Position numbers and translations under genes: made by a program. Positions 19,511-32,165 of a stretch of DNA of 64,000 nucleotides are shown here, piece by piece; the stretch's first letter is position 1, and the number at the start of each line of letters is the position of its first letter. The DNA comes from Epiperipatus broadwayi (taxonomy: Eukaryota; Onychophora; Udeonychophora; Euonychophora; Peripatidae). Under the pieces are notes generated by a model that saw nothing but the letters and a program-made list of their open reading frames with translations, made no database searches and was not told where the DNA came from. The stretch lies in assembly GCA_028023455.1 (NCBI GenBank), contig JAQFVV010006507.1:1-64000 (forward strand), given 5' to 3'.

Positions 19511-20253
19511 ATGGCGACCCAACTCGGGCTTCGATTTAAAAACCACGACCTGAGAAAATCTAAAAACGGCATAAAATTGAGTATTTAATGTCTGTAGCCG
19601 GAAAATAAATTATGATTTTTTTGAAAAAAGAAAAAAATTATAAAAAAAAAAACTAACTAATTAAACCCTGATTATTAAAATATGAAAGAAGATATTTTTT
19701 TAATATGACTTCCAGAAAAAAAAAAATATGTATATTTTTTTATATATGTCTAAAAACACGATCGTGGCTGATGTAGACGTAAATCACAAGTATTTGACCA
19801 GGTAGGCGGTTACTGAAGAGGGGAATAACATAGCCCCGAGTCCTTATCCGCAGTATATGAACATAAGACTGTCTTTAAATGCTTGTCAGACTATTTCTAG
19901 CAGAGATCCCAATAAAGGGGAAGGCAGATCAAGTTGGACCAAGTTGCCATGAGCCTGTAAGACTCAGAACGATGAGCAACGCTCATTTGTGCTTATAACT
20001 TGGGCTTCTTATCGTTAATATTACACTAAAGCGGATAGGACACAGATGAATGTTGAAATATTTTCCATTCCCGCCATGTTAGACCTAAAAGTGGGCGTTA
20101 AAGCCAAACGTCGCTTGTGAATGAGTCTACACAATATATCAGCACGCTACTACAGAAAAAAAAATACGAATATGAATTTAAAAAAAAAACAAACTTAAGA
20201 ATAAAATTAGTGTGAATCCCTATTTTATTCTCATCTCCCGGCACTGGTGGTAT
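19511..20253 (+). other. Non-coding interior of the short element
   Basis: Starts with the primer-binding site and has no open frame of note. It holds poly-A stretches and, from about 19740, a GC-richer segment that may carry packaging signals. No clear polypurine tract precedes the 3' LTR; the bases before it are GT-rich. Confidence 0.7.
19512..19529 (+). promoter_or_regulatory. tRNA primer-binding site
   Basis: TGGCGACCCAACTCGGGC begins one base after the LTR end. TGG is the complement of the tRNA CCA tail. The rest resembles the tRNA-Lys type site (TGGCGCCCAACGTGGGGC) with an inserted base and changes, or the start of a tRNA-Arg site (TGGCGACC). Which tRNA it is remains uncertain. Confidence 0.65.
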
Positions 20254-21637
20254 TGTGACATTTATTTATATACGTTACAAATATATTGGCATTTGGTAAA
20301 AGCTAAAAAAAAGTAAATTTAGATTTTTTTTTGATTAGTATAATTTTTGTTAAAAACGTACAATGAAAGTTAAATTATTCTTTCGGTATTTTTTTTTTAT
20401 GTGATTAGTAATAACAGTAATTGGAGAGAACAAAAGAATTCCAAAAGTAAGAAAAAAAGATAAGCTGAAAGTAGAAATACTCAAATTAATTAAAGATGGC
20501 CGAAAACTTGAAGAAAATAAAGACTTTAGTACACAAAATTTTTAAAGACTGGATAAGATTAAAAAGGCATGGTACGAGCATGCACAGAAGTCCTGAAAAC
20601 TGGATATAAAAAGGGGGGATCCGGTTGAAGGAACGTCTTGTTCGTTTTGTTTCTCTAGTTGGTCTTGGATAACATTTAATATATCCAAGATCGCTCTTCG
20701 CTGAAGGAATTCGGCATGTCGCAGTGAACCGGAGTGCCTGAAAACATCGGATCTAATGATGTACACCAGGAAAAGCCTTCGTGACCGACTGGGGAAATGG
20801 ACCACAAGAACAAGCAAGAACCAAAAGGCCGAGCTCATTATTACCAAAAAACTATGCATAGTTATCTACTCATGAATTCATGAAACTTACCGGTAAGAAT
20901 AATTATCCTGATTATGACAAAGTTAACTAGTTAAAAACTACTAGTGAAATATATACGTATAAAAGAATCCAGATAGTGACTTTAATTTTTCTATATGAGA
21001 GACTCTTATTTAACCAAGAACTTTTTGTTTATTTTAAATGATATTTATATTTTCTGTCTATTTCCCACCTGAATTAAATGTGTTCTCTCCAAAGTATTAA
21101 ATAGCTATTTAACTGATAAATATTTTAGTTTGTTAGAATAAAAGAGATTATACTTTTATCAACCTTTTTCATTGTGCGTTATTAATAGTAGTTATTATTT
21201 TTTATTATTAAATTTGTTTTAGTGAAATAAGATTTAAATGTAAGTTACCTTTGCCAATATGCTTCAATACGCCCAGGGCTAATAATCGTAAAAAAATCAT
21301 TAATTCTCATTACAGTAGAATTACCGTTCCAGGAAAAAAAAATATTATAAAAGAATCTTTTTATTTTTCTTTGTCTTACAACTTGCGAGAGGTGCTGGCG
21401 ACATATTTCAACGGATTCTTAGGAATCCTGGCGCCCATAGTAAATAAAATTAAAAGTTGATTTTTGTCAATAGCACAAATTCGTAACAATTAATAGGCTG
21501 GAGTTGATCAGGAAAAATATCTGTGTTAAGAATAAAAATACAACTTTCTTTTTTGTTTCCTTGATATAGTTTGATCAACTCACGCTCAAATATACATTTG
21601 GGGCGTAAAGTGGTCTAGTAAAACGGTAAACGTTACA
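20254..21637 (+). repeat. 3' LTR of the short element
   Basis: Near-identical direct repeat of 18129-19510, including the TATAAAA box at 20605-20611. It ends CGTTACA at 21637, then runs straight into (AT)n. Confidence 0.85.
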
Positions 21638-22084
21638 ATATATATATATATATAATACCTATTATAAAAAAATATTATATATAACATGTTAAAAAGTATT
21701 TAACAGTAAAAAAATATATTTTAAATTTTTTAGTAGTGCTTTCAATTACATAGTAAACCTCATCAGCCTTAACTAAATTTCAAATTTTAATGTTGCATAA
21801 ATTTCCATAAGCTATATATGGCCATATTTGCAACTTGCCTATTAATAACATTATTCTTATATTTATTTATTAAAATTGCCTCTTTAATTTTTTCTGTTTT
21901 TTTTATTTTTTTTATTCCATTAATATCTTTATTTCATTAGTATTAAATTTAATCTATAATTACAAGTTTTCTCATTGTCAAAGAATACTGATGCTGCATT
22001 AAATTGACTATTTACATTATTTTAATCTGATTATATAATAATTGATGCTCCTTTAATCTTTTTTCCACAGAACATCTTGATTCA

Positions 22085-22175
<91 letters not shown>

Positions 22176-22241
22176 TTTACATCCACATGTAATCTGATAA
22201 ATTATATTACTTCTTTGCAATTTACTCTCACAATTATTAAT

Positions 22242-22322
<81 letters not shown>

Positions 22323-23079
22323 AATACTATTAATTATTACATATAATTCAACTAGTAAGATTTGGTAGCCCAGGCATTTAAAAATAAGAAACATTCTCTT
22401 CCCTTTGACATATAAACTGATCTTGTGCAGGTATTTTATGATTTTAAAAAATCTGTCTCTAAATAAGTTGAAGATTTAATTTATACCTGCCCAATGAATG
22501 TTAGTTTACATTAGGAATAAACTCTAAGGGTAGGTGGACTATCTCTATTTTAAGAATGTTAATGGTGGGAAGTATGTAACAATTATATACTTCATGTGTG
22601 AAGAATAATTTATTTCCATAAAATTACATTTATATTTGTTGTAATAATACATAAAGGGAAATGGGGTCATATGGAGAAATGAGAAATACCATCACCACCA
22701 CAGATTATTACCATAATCTTCATTAACATTGTCATTTATGTTTAGGAGGCAGAACTTTTTCAAACTATGAAGGTGCATCAGAAGGCTTTCTTCTGCATCA
22801 CTCTTGGTTGCATTTATTTTAAGGAAACAATTTGCCTTTTCTTTGGTGCACCATTCATTATCTTTCATTGATGTTGTTTCTAAACTTTCTTCAATTTAAT
22901 CTTTTTGTATCTGTATTTCATAAATTGTTTTCATACATCTCTGCTACTCAATGTTTCATTTGCCTGAAAGTTGGCTTACTCTTTAGAATGAATTGACATT
23001 ACTCATTTTTTCATTTTCACCTTCTGTTTAATGTTTGATTTTTTAACTTTCATGTGTCCTTATTCTTCATTCTCTTATA
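21638..23079. other. Intergenic, two long (AT)n tracts
   Basis: No gene seen. (AT)n tracts lie at about 22088-22172 and 22244-22319, separated by about 70 bp of unique sequence. Frames through them encode only Ile-Tyr repeats. Confidence 0.7.
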
Positions 23080-23990
23080 AGTTCCAGTTATCAATTTTTT
23101 GCAATAGTTGATCCATTCTTTTAGCTTTTTCTAGAATTATACTCTTCATATGATCAATAACTACTGCAATTTTATTGTCCTGCTTCTTTATATCTTAGTT
23201 TAATTTACGAATTATATTGTGAATAACATTCTGATTACTGCTTTATTTTTTCATAATAGATTTTTTCCCATCAATTTTCTAAATTTGAAACAGAATTATT
23301 TGCTTATCTTTTAGTATTTTTTTTCTGTTTCTTCATTTTAAACATTATTTTGATTCTCTTCTTCTAGGTTCTTTTCTTATTTCTTTTTATTCCTTTCCAT
23401 CTTTTATATAATATTCTTAATAACGTTCTGATGCTCTTTTTTATTTTCTTGTATTGTTTAGTTAAGATTCTGCATAGATTCATAAAAACTCTAATTTGTT
23501 TTTATATGGTCTGTTTCTCTAATCTGAATGTTTTCTTTTATTTTTTATCCACATTTCTTTTTTTCCCTGATTACTTTATTTCATTTCTATAAACAACACC
23601 TGATTTTATGACTGATTTTATTCTATTTTTAGAAAATCTTTTTCTGATTATTGTCTACTATTTTCTTTAGCAGCATTAGAATTTTTTTTGCTGTCATTTT
23701 TATTATTCTTTTTTTTTTAGATTTTCTTTTCTGTTATTATCCCATGCTCTTGGTTTTCTTTGTTTTTATTATGGTATTTTCTTTGCTCTGCTCATTTTAA
23801 AATGACTTTCATTTTCTTTTGCAACATTTAACATTTTTTTGCTCTTTATCAATTGGATTTTTCATTTCTCAAAACTTTTCCAACATCTGGGCTGACATGT
23901 TCATATATTTTAATCTATGCATTACTTTAGTTGATTGCTATTTTTTATTGATCAAATTTTTTGTATTTTGTTTAATTTTGTTCTAGTGAG
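23080..23990 (-). pseudogene. gag: Decayed gag-like coiled-coil relic
   Basis: The plus strand is strongly pyrimidine-rich. On the minus strand, broken frames read as Lys/Glu/Asn-rich peptide with repeated words such as NQNVIHNI and HQNVIKNI, and an IDHM word that also occurs in the el.4 gag. This is the composition of the gag N-terminal coiled coils of el.1 and el.2. Stops are too frequent for a coding sequence and no LTR was found around it. Confidence 0.3.
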
Positions 23991-23999
23991 AATATGAGC

Positions 24000-26065
24000 A
24001 TATATTTGATTATTTTTAATTTTATAGTAAACATTTTGAGTTATATTGACAAATAAACAAATATATAATTTTAAAAAGTAATCCTTATTAAATACATCTC
24101 ATATAACTTTATTTCCATGCAATCGTTTACTATTATGTAATACTATGCATAATCTGCCTGTTCTTAAACCTGATTTTCTCAATAACTGACTTTCCTTGTC
24201 TAATCTAATTTATGACTTTTTGTTTATTTTTTATTTTTATTCTGGTCAAGGATGTGTGACTAATTTTCATATTTTCTATTATAATATTATATTTGAAATA
24301 AACATGCCCACATAAAATGAAGTTCCAATAACAAATGATTTGCTCAAAACACTGTAGAGATCTAACCAATATCTGACATCAAACAAATGAATAGCGATGT
24401 GCAACCCTGGAATATATCCAACTTTTACTATCAGACAATAACTACTTTATACAAAATAAAGTCTAAACGATCTAGCTTAATTTAAATTCTATAAAATACT
24501 TAAATCTCTTAGTATAATATACTAATGCAAAATGTTTGCAAAGCATTTTGTGTGTCATAGAGATTAATAAACACAGTATATTAAAGTTATAATTTACTTA
24601 TTTTTTCACAATGTCCCTGAAAAACAACTGGAGATAACAAAACTTAAATGTGTTTTGCTATAGTGTTGAAATATAACAATCAATACAATGGCATGACAAA
24701 ATCAATAGAATGATATGACAACATTATAAACTTAAATCTGTGACAACATTCTTTTTCCATCTCTAATACTGAAAATGCAATTAAACTTATCCTAACAGTC
24801 AAAAGATTAACTTAAGCAAAAATCATGAATTGGTCTTTTTTGTTCTTTTTTTAAATAACTCTCTTTAAATATATATTACTGTCACTAATATAATAATTTA
24901 TAATCAATTATGACTTAATCAACAAATAATCATCTTTTCTCATGTCATCTATATAACAGTAATATATTTTTTATTTATTTTTTATCAAAAGTAATTTTTT
25001 TCTCAGGTAAAATTATATTTGAGGTTTAATTTATGTGGCCATTTTATTTACTGTTCACTTGATTTCAATTATTGTACATTGGGTGTCATTTGTAATGGCT
25101 CATATATTGGGATAATTATGAATAAATGGAGTAACAACATCACCTTCATTGAATATTTACTTTCAATGAATTACTTTGTTAATGGATTATCATCAAGAAA
25201 TATAAGATGAATATGACACAATTAGCATTTAATAAAAATCAATAGTTATAATAATAAAAATTTACATCTCCAACATTAATCAAGAATAATCAACAGTCAT
25301 TTTCTGTGACAGGATCTAAAATAAAACTAAAATCAAAATATAGGCCATTTATTTAGCTAATGCCAAACAAAAGGCAAAAAATAAGGACAATTATCTGTAT
25401 ACATATACGTAAGTGCTACAATATCTATATTTATGAAAAATGCTACATTTCAGATACATGGTGATGTTGTTCAAGACTTTGGCCAATGATCTATGAGTAT
25501 TAAAGCCAACTATAAATTCGTTTTTAATCTATACAAATAAAATGTAGTAAATCAATATTAAAGTTGCTCTTAAACTTTGCACTATCCAAAGAATCATCTG
25601 GATTTCCAAAGCAAAAACATATCCACATGTATACACATATTACCTATTATTACTCTAGAAATAGTTCAGAATTACAAAAACTTTGGTGGCTGTGACTATG
25701 AACAAGAGAATTTAAAAAAGTATAACTTTAATATACTTTTAGAGTATTATTAGTATCATTTACAAATCCATAAAATTGTTTTAGTATGATGAAATCAGCT
25801 CACAAGCACTGTCAATTCATAAAACAGATAGATGAAGAAATGAAGACAATAACACTATTACTTTTTACTATTATTTAATAAAGTTATTCATTGAATCATA
25901 AATAACACTATTCAGAAGCTATATTATAATATGACAATTCCAAATGTAATACCTTTTCTATATATAATATATAATTTCATACAGCAAACAAGATTTTGTT
26001 GATTATTATTACTAAATTATTTAATGTTTTTTTAAATAAAGTTATTTGACTTTATACTGTATAAA
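24000..26065. other. Intergenic, nothing recognised
   Basis: AT-rich unique sequence. A 63-codon open frame at 25019-25210 has no recognised motif, although a pyrimidine tract and CAG precede it near 25000. Confidence 0.5.
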
Positions 26066-26162
26066 GTTTTTTTTTCATATATCAAAGTGTCAGCCTGGAA
26101 GCAAACCAAGGACAATGGCTTGTAAAGCAGCTATGCTAACCACTAGGCCACCAATGCTTGAC
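26066..26162 (-). mobile_element. tRNA-derived SINE or tRNA retropseudogene
   Basis: The minus strand shows an A box (TGGCCTAGTGG), an anticodon-loop-like TTTACAA (Val-TAC type) and a B box (GGTTTGCTTCC), then about 15 bases and an A9 tail. A 13-bp duplication (TATACTGTATAAA) flanks it at 26053-26065 and 26163-26175. This is the signature of LINE-driven insertion. The anticodon stem is mismatched, so it is not a working tRNA. Confidence 0.75.
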
Positions 26163-26484
26163 TATACTGTATAAAAGTGAAAACAACATTTCACAATATA
26201 ACATAATTTTTGAAATAAACTAAAGTCTCTCTTTTTTATAAAAATAGGAAGATCACAATATATAATCTTTTTCTCTTTTTCATATTACATGAAATTAAAT
26301 CTGTTCATGATCTTGATCCACTAAATATAAAAGTAGTTTGTGCTGAGTCCAATGATTGAATAAGAAAATTTAATTATGGTTTATTGCCAATGACAATTAT
26401 GCAATAAATAAAAAAATATGTATATGTTGCATTATTATGCAAGTAGAATATGTAAATCAATTTGAATATAAATTACCTTTATAT

Positions 26485-28108
26485 AGTACTGATGTAGGTC
26501 ATTACATATTTCTAAGAGTTAACAAAAGTGAATTTTATTGAAATAATTTTTTTTTAAATGTTATTTTTAAAAGTTAGTTTAGATTTCATAAAAGATTTTA
26601 ATGAATGTTTGAGAAAAGGAAAAGAACAAAAGAATGGGGAAGTAGAAAGATTTTGATAATAAATAAAATTAAGAAGAAAAACAATTAGCATTATTTTTAA
26701 ATTAACAAAATAAATCTCTTGTTTTGTTTTGTAATAGGAAATGTGTGTGTCTGTAAAAAATCATTAAAAGAAAGGAATTGTTTAAAGATAAAATAGAATG
26801 CTAATTCTATGCAGATAAAGAACTAAAAACTTAAAATCAAAACAATGGAAATAATCAACAAACAAAGGAACTGAGTATTACTGTTTGTTTGAAATAAAAC
26901 AACCAATGAAAGGACTAGAATATAGTTTGAACTCTTAAATAAAAGAATTGAAAGTCCAATAGGATTACATCAGATTGCTCAATTGATCCTCAGATAAGGA
27001 ACACTAGCTATAAAAATATTTTGTATTGTTACTTCACTTCAGGCATTCATAAAACAAAATCATTAAAATTATTTTTTATTCTGAATTTTTCAAAATTGAT
27101 CTAAATATATTGAAATATCCCAGAATGAACATCCTATAATTTAGAATGCACTGCTGAACCCATTGGATCATGTGGCCAGCCTGAACCTCTCTGCAATAAC
27201 ATCAGCAGTTAGTTTGAGGGAGAAATAATGTTTGCATAAAACTGAAAATCATCAGTGTACCTGCTAAGATCTGCAAGTATATTCATATACATTACAAATG
27301 GGTGAAATCAGGAGAAACAACAGAAGCTTTGTTGTCTTATTCACGTGTTGAAATCCTAGGTAAACATTCATTTTATCATCAAATATTAAACATTTCAAGA
27401 ACTAAAATTTAAATTTAAACAAATATTGAACTATTAATAATCTATCTATCTGCATTATCTTAGCTTCCACAATAAGACTTTTAAATCAAATACCTCAGTA
27501 GTTTGTGTGTGTATTATATAATTAAATATGTGTTTTATGTTGTTTAGTATTTAAAATGTAAATGGGTGTATTGTGAACATATTAAATGTATACTTTAATA
27601 TAATGTGTATTTGTTTTTATCATCAGGCAAGAATGAGCATTTAAGAAACGCTGGAAATAAATATTTTAATTATTGTTAAGTAAGCTTGAAAGTAAGGGAG
27701 AGATTTATGCTATAGAATTAACAGCATATGTGACAGAAATATTGGAAATGAATATTTGTAGTACAGGCAGAGAATTGAGAATAGCTAAAGTCCAATCAGC
27801 TAGGTGGGAGGTCAGGTACTAAATTCATAACTGTTTGAGCAAGCGTGTTAGTTATCCCTGTAATTAACTGGCACCCAATGATTTTTTTTTAAATAAATAA
27901 AGTGCTTGGATGACCAATGGTATAATTTAGAAACCAAGTGATAGTATTATTGGTAGCTTGCTACCAAGTGATATTATATTATTTACCTAAAAAGTGGAAG
28001 CTTTACAAGATAGTAATAGAAATGAATATAAGGGATTGGATAAATAAATCTAAAAGAAATAGATGTTTCCATCTCTTTGTTGACAAATAAGCAAAGGCAG
28101 ACAGTACA
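26485..28108 (+). repeat. el.3 5' LTR
   Basis: Aligns with 32166-33818 from TACTGATGTAGG to the terminal AGTACA. A TGTGTGTCTG word, a GCATTCATAAAA segment and long AAATTTAAA stretches are shared. No coding content. Confidence 0.85.
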
Positions 28109-28109
28109 A

Positions 28110-28127
28110 TGGTGTAGACAACATGGG
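28110..28127 (+). promoter_or_regulatory. Candidate primer-binding site of el.3
   Basis: TGGTGTAGACAACATGGG starts one base after the LTR end. The TGG and its spacing fit; the remaining bases are too diverged to name the tRNA. Confidence 0.4.
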
Positions 28128-28479
28128 CCACAACTGACACAGCTGACAGTTAAAGAAAAAGAATATCAGTAAGCAACTAGTTTAGGTTGGGAGAGCCCAC
28201 TAGTTAATATTCAGTTTAACAAAAAGTATCAAATTGGCATAGAAAACAGAACGGTTGAGATTTTATGGGACAATATAAAGGTGGATGCATAATTAAAAAA
28301 TGAACACTCCAGGTGAATTATAATAAAATGACATACAGAATAAACAATATAACTAAGGGGGTTGTGTTCATTTAAAATTTTATTATAGCAAAGATTTTGT
28401 GTATAAATAAGAGTAGGTATATCATTTAATCTAAAAATGAAAATGGTTATGAAAATAAAAACTTTCATGGGAAACAGAG

Positions 28480-28700
28480 GGAAGCACTGAATAGGCACTT
28501 AGAGAGCTTGGGATTATTTTTCTCATGCAATGAATGCAGTGAGTTGGTCAAGTTTAACATAGATAGTAGATACATATACAATGATGCTCAAATTTGGTGG
28601 GAGTCAATGGGAGTAAAACCAACAAATTTTGAGAAATACAAACAAGCACTCTTAACAAACTACTGTGGAGAGGGAATGCAAGAGAATGTTAAGTGTTAGG
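28480..28700 (+). pseudogene. gag: el.3 gag fragment
   Basis: Open stretch with the words AQIWWESMGV and NFEKYKQALL, matching the Trp-Trp or Trp-Tyr helix region of gypsy gag proteins (compare WYDTLF in el.4 and DWWQS in el.1). The rest of gag between 28700 and 29170 is not readable in any one frame. Confidence 0.55.
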
Positions 28701-29169
28701 TAGGACAGGGGAGTTGTTGATTATGTTTTTTGCAGACAAGTGGCAAAACTAATATCTAAACAACATATTATGCATATAGTAAAAAGGGGTTTATCAAAAA
28801 CATTCAACAGATAATAATGGGGAAGAATATGGTAGAACAAACCACAGAAATACTTATGACTAGACATGAATAGACTGCATGAGGAAAGGCAGAATAAGAA
28901 AGGGAATGCTGAGGATACTCACATGCATGTAGCACTCTTAGTACAGAATGATGAAAGGGAGGACCTAAGAATGGCACCTCAGTCCTGTCCTAAAATATAG
29001 GAATCAAAGAAATAAGAGTTAACACACTCCTTAACTCAAGGAGTCAAGTATCAGTGATCTCACATAAATCCTTTAATGATATAAGTCAGAGCAAATTGAA
29101 AATAAAAAAAACTTACCACTAAAGAATTTATACATAATGTTGGTGAATGGAAAAAGAGCCAAGATTACA

Positions 29170-32010
29170 TCAGAACTAACTTGGGTGAGTATATGTATAG
29201 CAGGAAAGGAATCCAACCACATCATCCAACCACATCATGTTCATCTTAGAGGGACTAATACATGATGCAATAATGGGATCAGATTTTGTGTAAAAAAGGC
29301 TGTGTTGGATTATGAACATTGACAGGGGAGAGTAAACAAGGCAGATATCCCATTTGAAGTCTGTGAGACAAAGGTTGGTAATGCATGGCAAGATGCAGAA
29401 AGTGCAGGGATAGAAATAGAAAGAAAAGTGATGGAAGGAAGATGTGGGGGTAAGGACCAAAAGGAGTGGTTGAAGGAGTTGTTCGGCACATGTTAAAGCA
29501 TGTTTTCAGAAGTCCCTGGAGTTATTGAGGGATATGAGCATAGGATTAGGCTTATAAAAGATCAACCATATCAAGCTCAAGCATACCCTATACCACATCA
29601 ATATAGAAATGCAGTATATGTTAATATGGAGGATTACATCTAAATGCTCATCTCCATAAAGTAACTCGATAGTGACAGTAAAAAAAAGAATGGTTCTATT
29701 CGGTTATGCCTAGATGCATGACAATTAAACAAAATAACAGTGTTAGACACTATTGCTCCACCAGCTATGAGTGAGTTACTAATGAAATTCCAGAAAAAAG
29801 TAACTTGATTTGACAGGCAGCTACTGGAAGATCAGGCTGCATCCTGAGGACTGGAAATACACTGCTTTCCATCATAACCGATGGGCATATAGTTTCAACC
29901 ACATTCTCTTTGGTCTAAAAATAGTGAGGCAGGACTTATACAGTGCCTGGACTAGGTATTGTCACAGGGGATTAAGGATTTGATTAATATGTAATTAGAT
30001 GATATAATTCCTGCTTCTGGAAGCATAGAAGAACACTTTGAACATTTGAAGTGATTGCTTTGTGAATTAAAAAGAAGAGAATTTAAAATAAATTTGAGAA
30101 AAAGTCATTTAATGATCCCAGAGGTAATTTTTTTAGGACATGTGATTAGTGAGCAATAAATATCTCCATATTGTGAGGAAGTCCATGCTATATAAGATTT
30201 CCTGATGCCAATAAAGAAAAAGGGCATTAAATCTTTCCTCAGATTATACAATTTTTTCAATTGGTTTTATAATAATTTTTCCTCAGACATGGAACCACTA
30301 TTATAATTACTGAGAAAAGATAAAAAATGGGAAATGGGAAGATCAACTTGAGCACAGCTTTACAAATGCATAAAGAGGTTTTCTAAGTAAAGTTGTGCTG
30401 GTCATACCCATATTTTAGTAAGCCTCTTTTTGTGCCTACAGACAGCAGGAAAATCCGATTGAGGGCAACACTGTCCAAGGTACAGGAAAATGTACAGCAT
30501 TGGGTGCTTCTCTTTGTGAGTTGCTTGTTAAATGAGCCAGAAAAGAATTATGTGGTAACTGAGAGAAAGGCTTCAGTGATCATGTGGGCATTTAAGAAGT
30601 TTAGACAGTATTTAATAAGATTACAGGTGATTGTGATCACAACCATAGGAGCCTTGAGTTCCTTAATCATGGCTTTCTTACAAATAGTAAGCTAAACCAG
30701 TGGAATTTATTTTTGCAGGAGATCAGTCATGGTGTGCAATACTGCTGAGGCAAAGATATTGCTCTGAGCCACTACCCAATAGCATACAAGCATAACATCT
30801 GAATGGCAACAAAGCATACAAGCAACAAAGGATGTGCATGGAGGCAAAAAGATAAAAAGATTAAAGGAGCTGCAAGTGGAAGATGCAGATTGTAAACAAA
30901 CCTATAATTAGACCTATAAATGGTTCATTATGGAAGGAGAGAAAACTACTGCTTAAAGGAGGCGTTTTGCAGTGCAAGATGAAAGTGGGTGAACATACAT
31001 GAATCATTCTTCCCATGACCATACAAAACGGGTGATTATGTGCATACACAGAAGGTATGGACATCATGGTGGAAGCAAAACTGAAGGTTGTGTTGGCTAT
31101 TGGTTTTATTGCCCAGGGATATATGAGTATCTTAAACATGATTGTGGGATGTACCATATATGCAAAGACCAAACCTCCTAACACATCAATTGCAGGGCCA
31201 TTGAGACCCATATATGCATATCAGCCCAATAGTTTTTTGGCAATAGATTTCTATGGACCCCAACTCCTGTTTAATAAAAATAAATATTTTGTTAAGGCCT
31301 ATGATGTCTTTTCCAAATTCATGGCTGTTTATCCAGTGATGCAGGCTAATGGTAGACAGACTATATGAGTACTGGAACAACAACATTTTTGAGATGTGGG
31401 AATTCCAAAGCAAATAATATTGGACCACAGAACACACTTTCTGTCAGAAAAATAGAAAAGATGGACAGAATGTCACAAATAAAGTATGTCCTCATTTCAA
31501 TTCACAATCTGCAGTTCAATCCCTGTGAATGTATTATGAGAATCTTGGGATGCTTATTTTGCATGTATCAACAAAATGATCATTGAATAATGAGGGAAGC
31601 AACAAGAGTCACCAGCATGATAAATTGGTCAAAGAACAGGTCAACAGGGTTTGAATCTGTCAGACTCCATCATGGCAAAATATTGCATACCCATTTAAAA
31701 CTATTTTTCCTATTGGGGTGCAATGTATTAACAGAAAAAAGATGTTGAAGCATGCTGTAGGCCCAGAAGGATGGGAAATATAAGACAAAAGAAGCTAGTG
31801 AGAGTCAGGTATATGTTTAAGTTGGGGAATAAAGTCATGGTGAGAGTAAACCCAGTAAGCCACCCTCAGAAAGGAATATATAAAAAAGTTTTAACCAATA
31901 TATGATGGGCCATACAATATCAGATGCGACTATGGATGCAATGCATTTGAGATTGCTCACGGGACAGAAAAAAGAGAACATTTAATGGTCGATCATTGCA
32001 ATTAATAAAA
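29170..32010 (+). pseudogene. pol: el.3 pol, broken
   Basis: Protease end: IMGSDF near 29270. RT: YPIPHQYRNA near 29590, NGSIRLCLDA near 29690-29720, a damaged LDDI box near 30000 and VIFLGHVI near 30125. Part of RNase H reads near 30540-30620 (EKNYVVTERKA). The integrase HHCC finger is at 31030-31170 (HRRYGHHG, then two Cys), with the first catalytic Asp in AIDFYGP near 31240. The last readable part is near 31850-32010. Stops and frameshifts occur about every 100-200 bases. Confidence 0.7.
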
Positions 32011-32155
32011 TAAAATAGATAAAGTTGGCAAATCGACCCTATCATAATTAGATGCCAGAATTTAAGACAACTGATCACAAATATAATACAGAAAATAAAA
32101 ATATTTTTTAATTTTTGATATTAGAGATAAAATGCTCAGAAAGATATTTTACCTC

Positions 32156-32165
32156 AGGACAGAGA
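32156..32165 (+). promoter_or_regulatory. Polypurine tract of el.3
   Basis: A purine run (GGACAGAGA) with little interruption directly before the TGTAC start of the 3' LTR. Confidence 0.55.

Larger units (their letters stand above)
18129..21637 (+). mobile_element. Short non-autonomous LTR retrotransposon (TRIM/LARD-like)
   Basis: Two LTRs of 1382 and 1384 bp (18129-19510, 20254-21637) flank only 743 bp of non-coding interior. The ends are TGTGACG and CGTTACA, forming an imperfect inverted repeat. The flanks are AT on both sides, compatible with a 4- or 6-bp duplication of ATAT. The LTRs differ at about 20 positions by eye, so the insertion is fairly young. With no gag or pol it must have used enzymes of another element; its PBS and LTR ends suggest a gypsy-type partner. 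Interior and LTRs are less AT-rich than the surroundings. Confidence 0.85.

Noticed and set aside
21735-21770. Second hammerhead candidate (CTGATGAG on the minus strand)
   Set aside because: A GAAA follows after a plausible gap, but stem II is mostly mismatched or G-U and no stem I or UH site is found.
26066-26162. Functional tRNA-Val gene
   Set aside because: Mismatched anticodon stem, altered B box, an A-tail and flanking target duplication mark it as a retrocopy.
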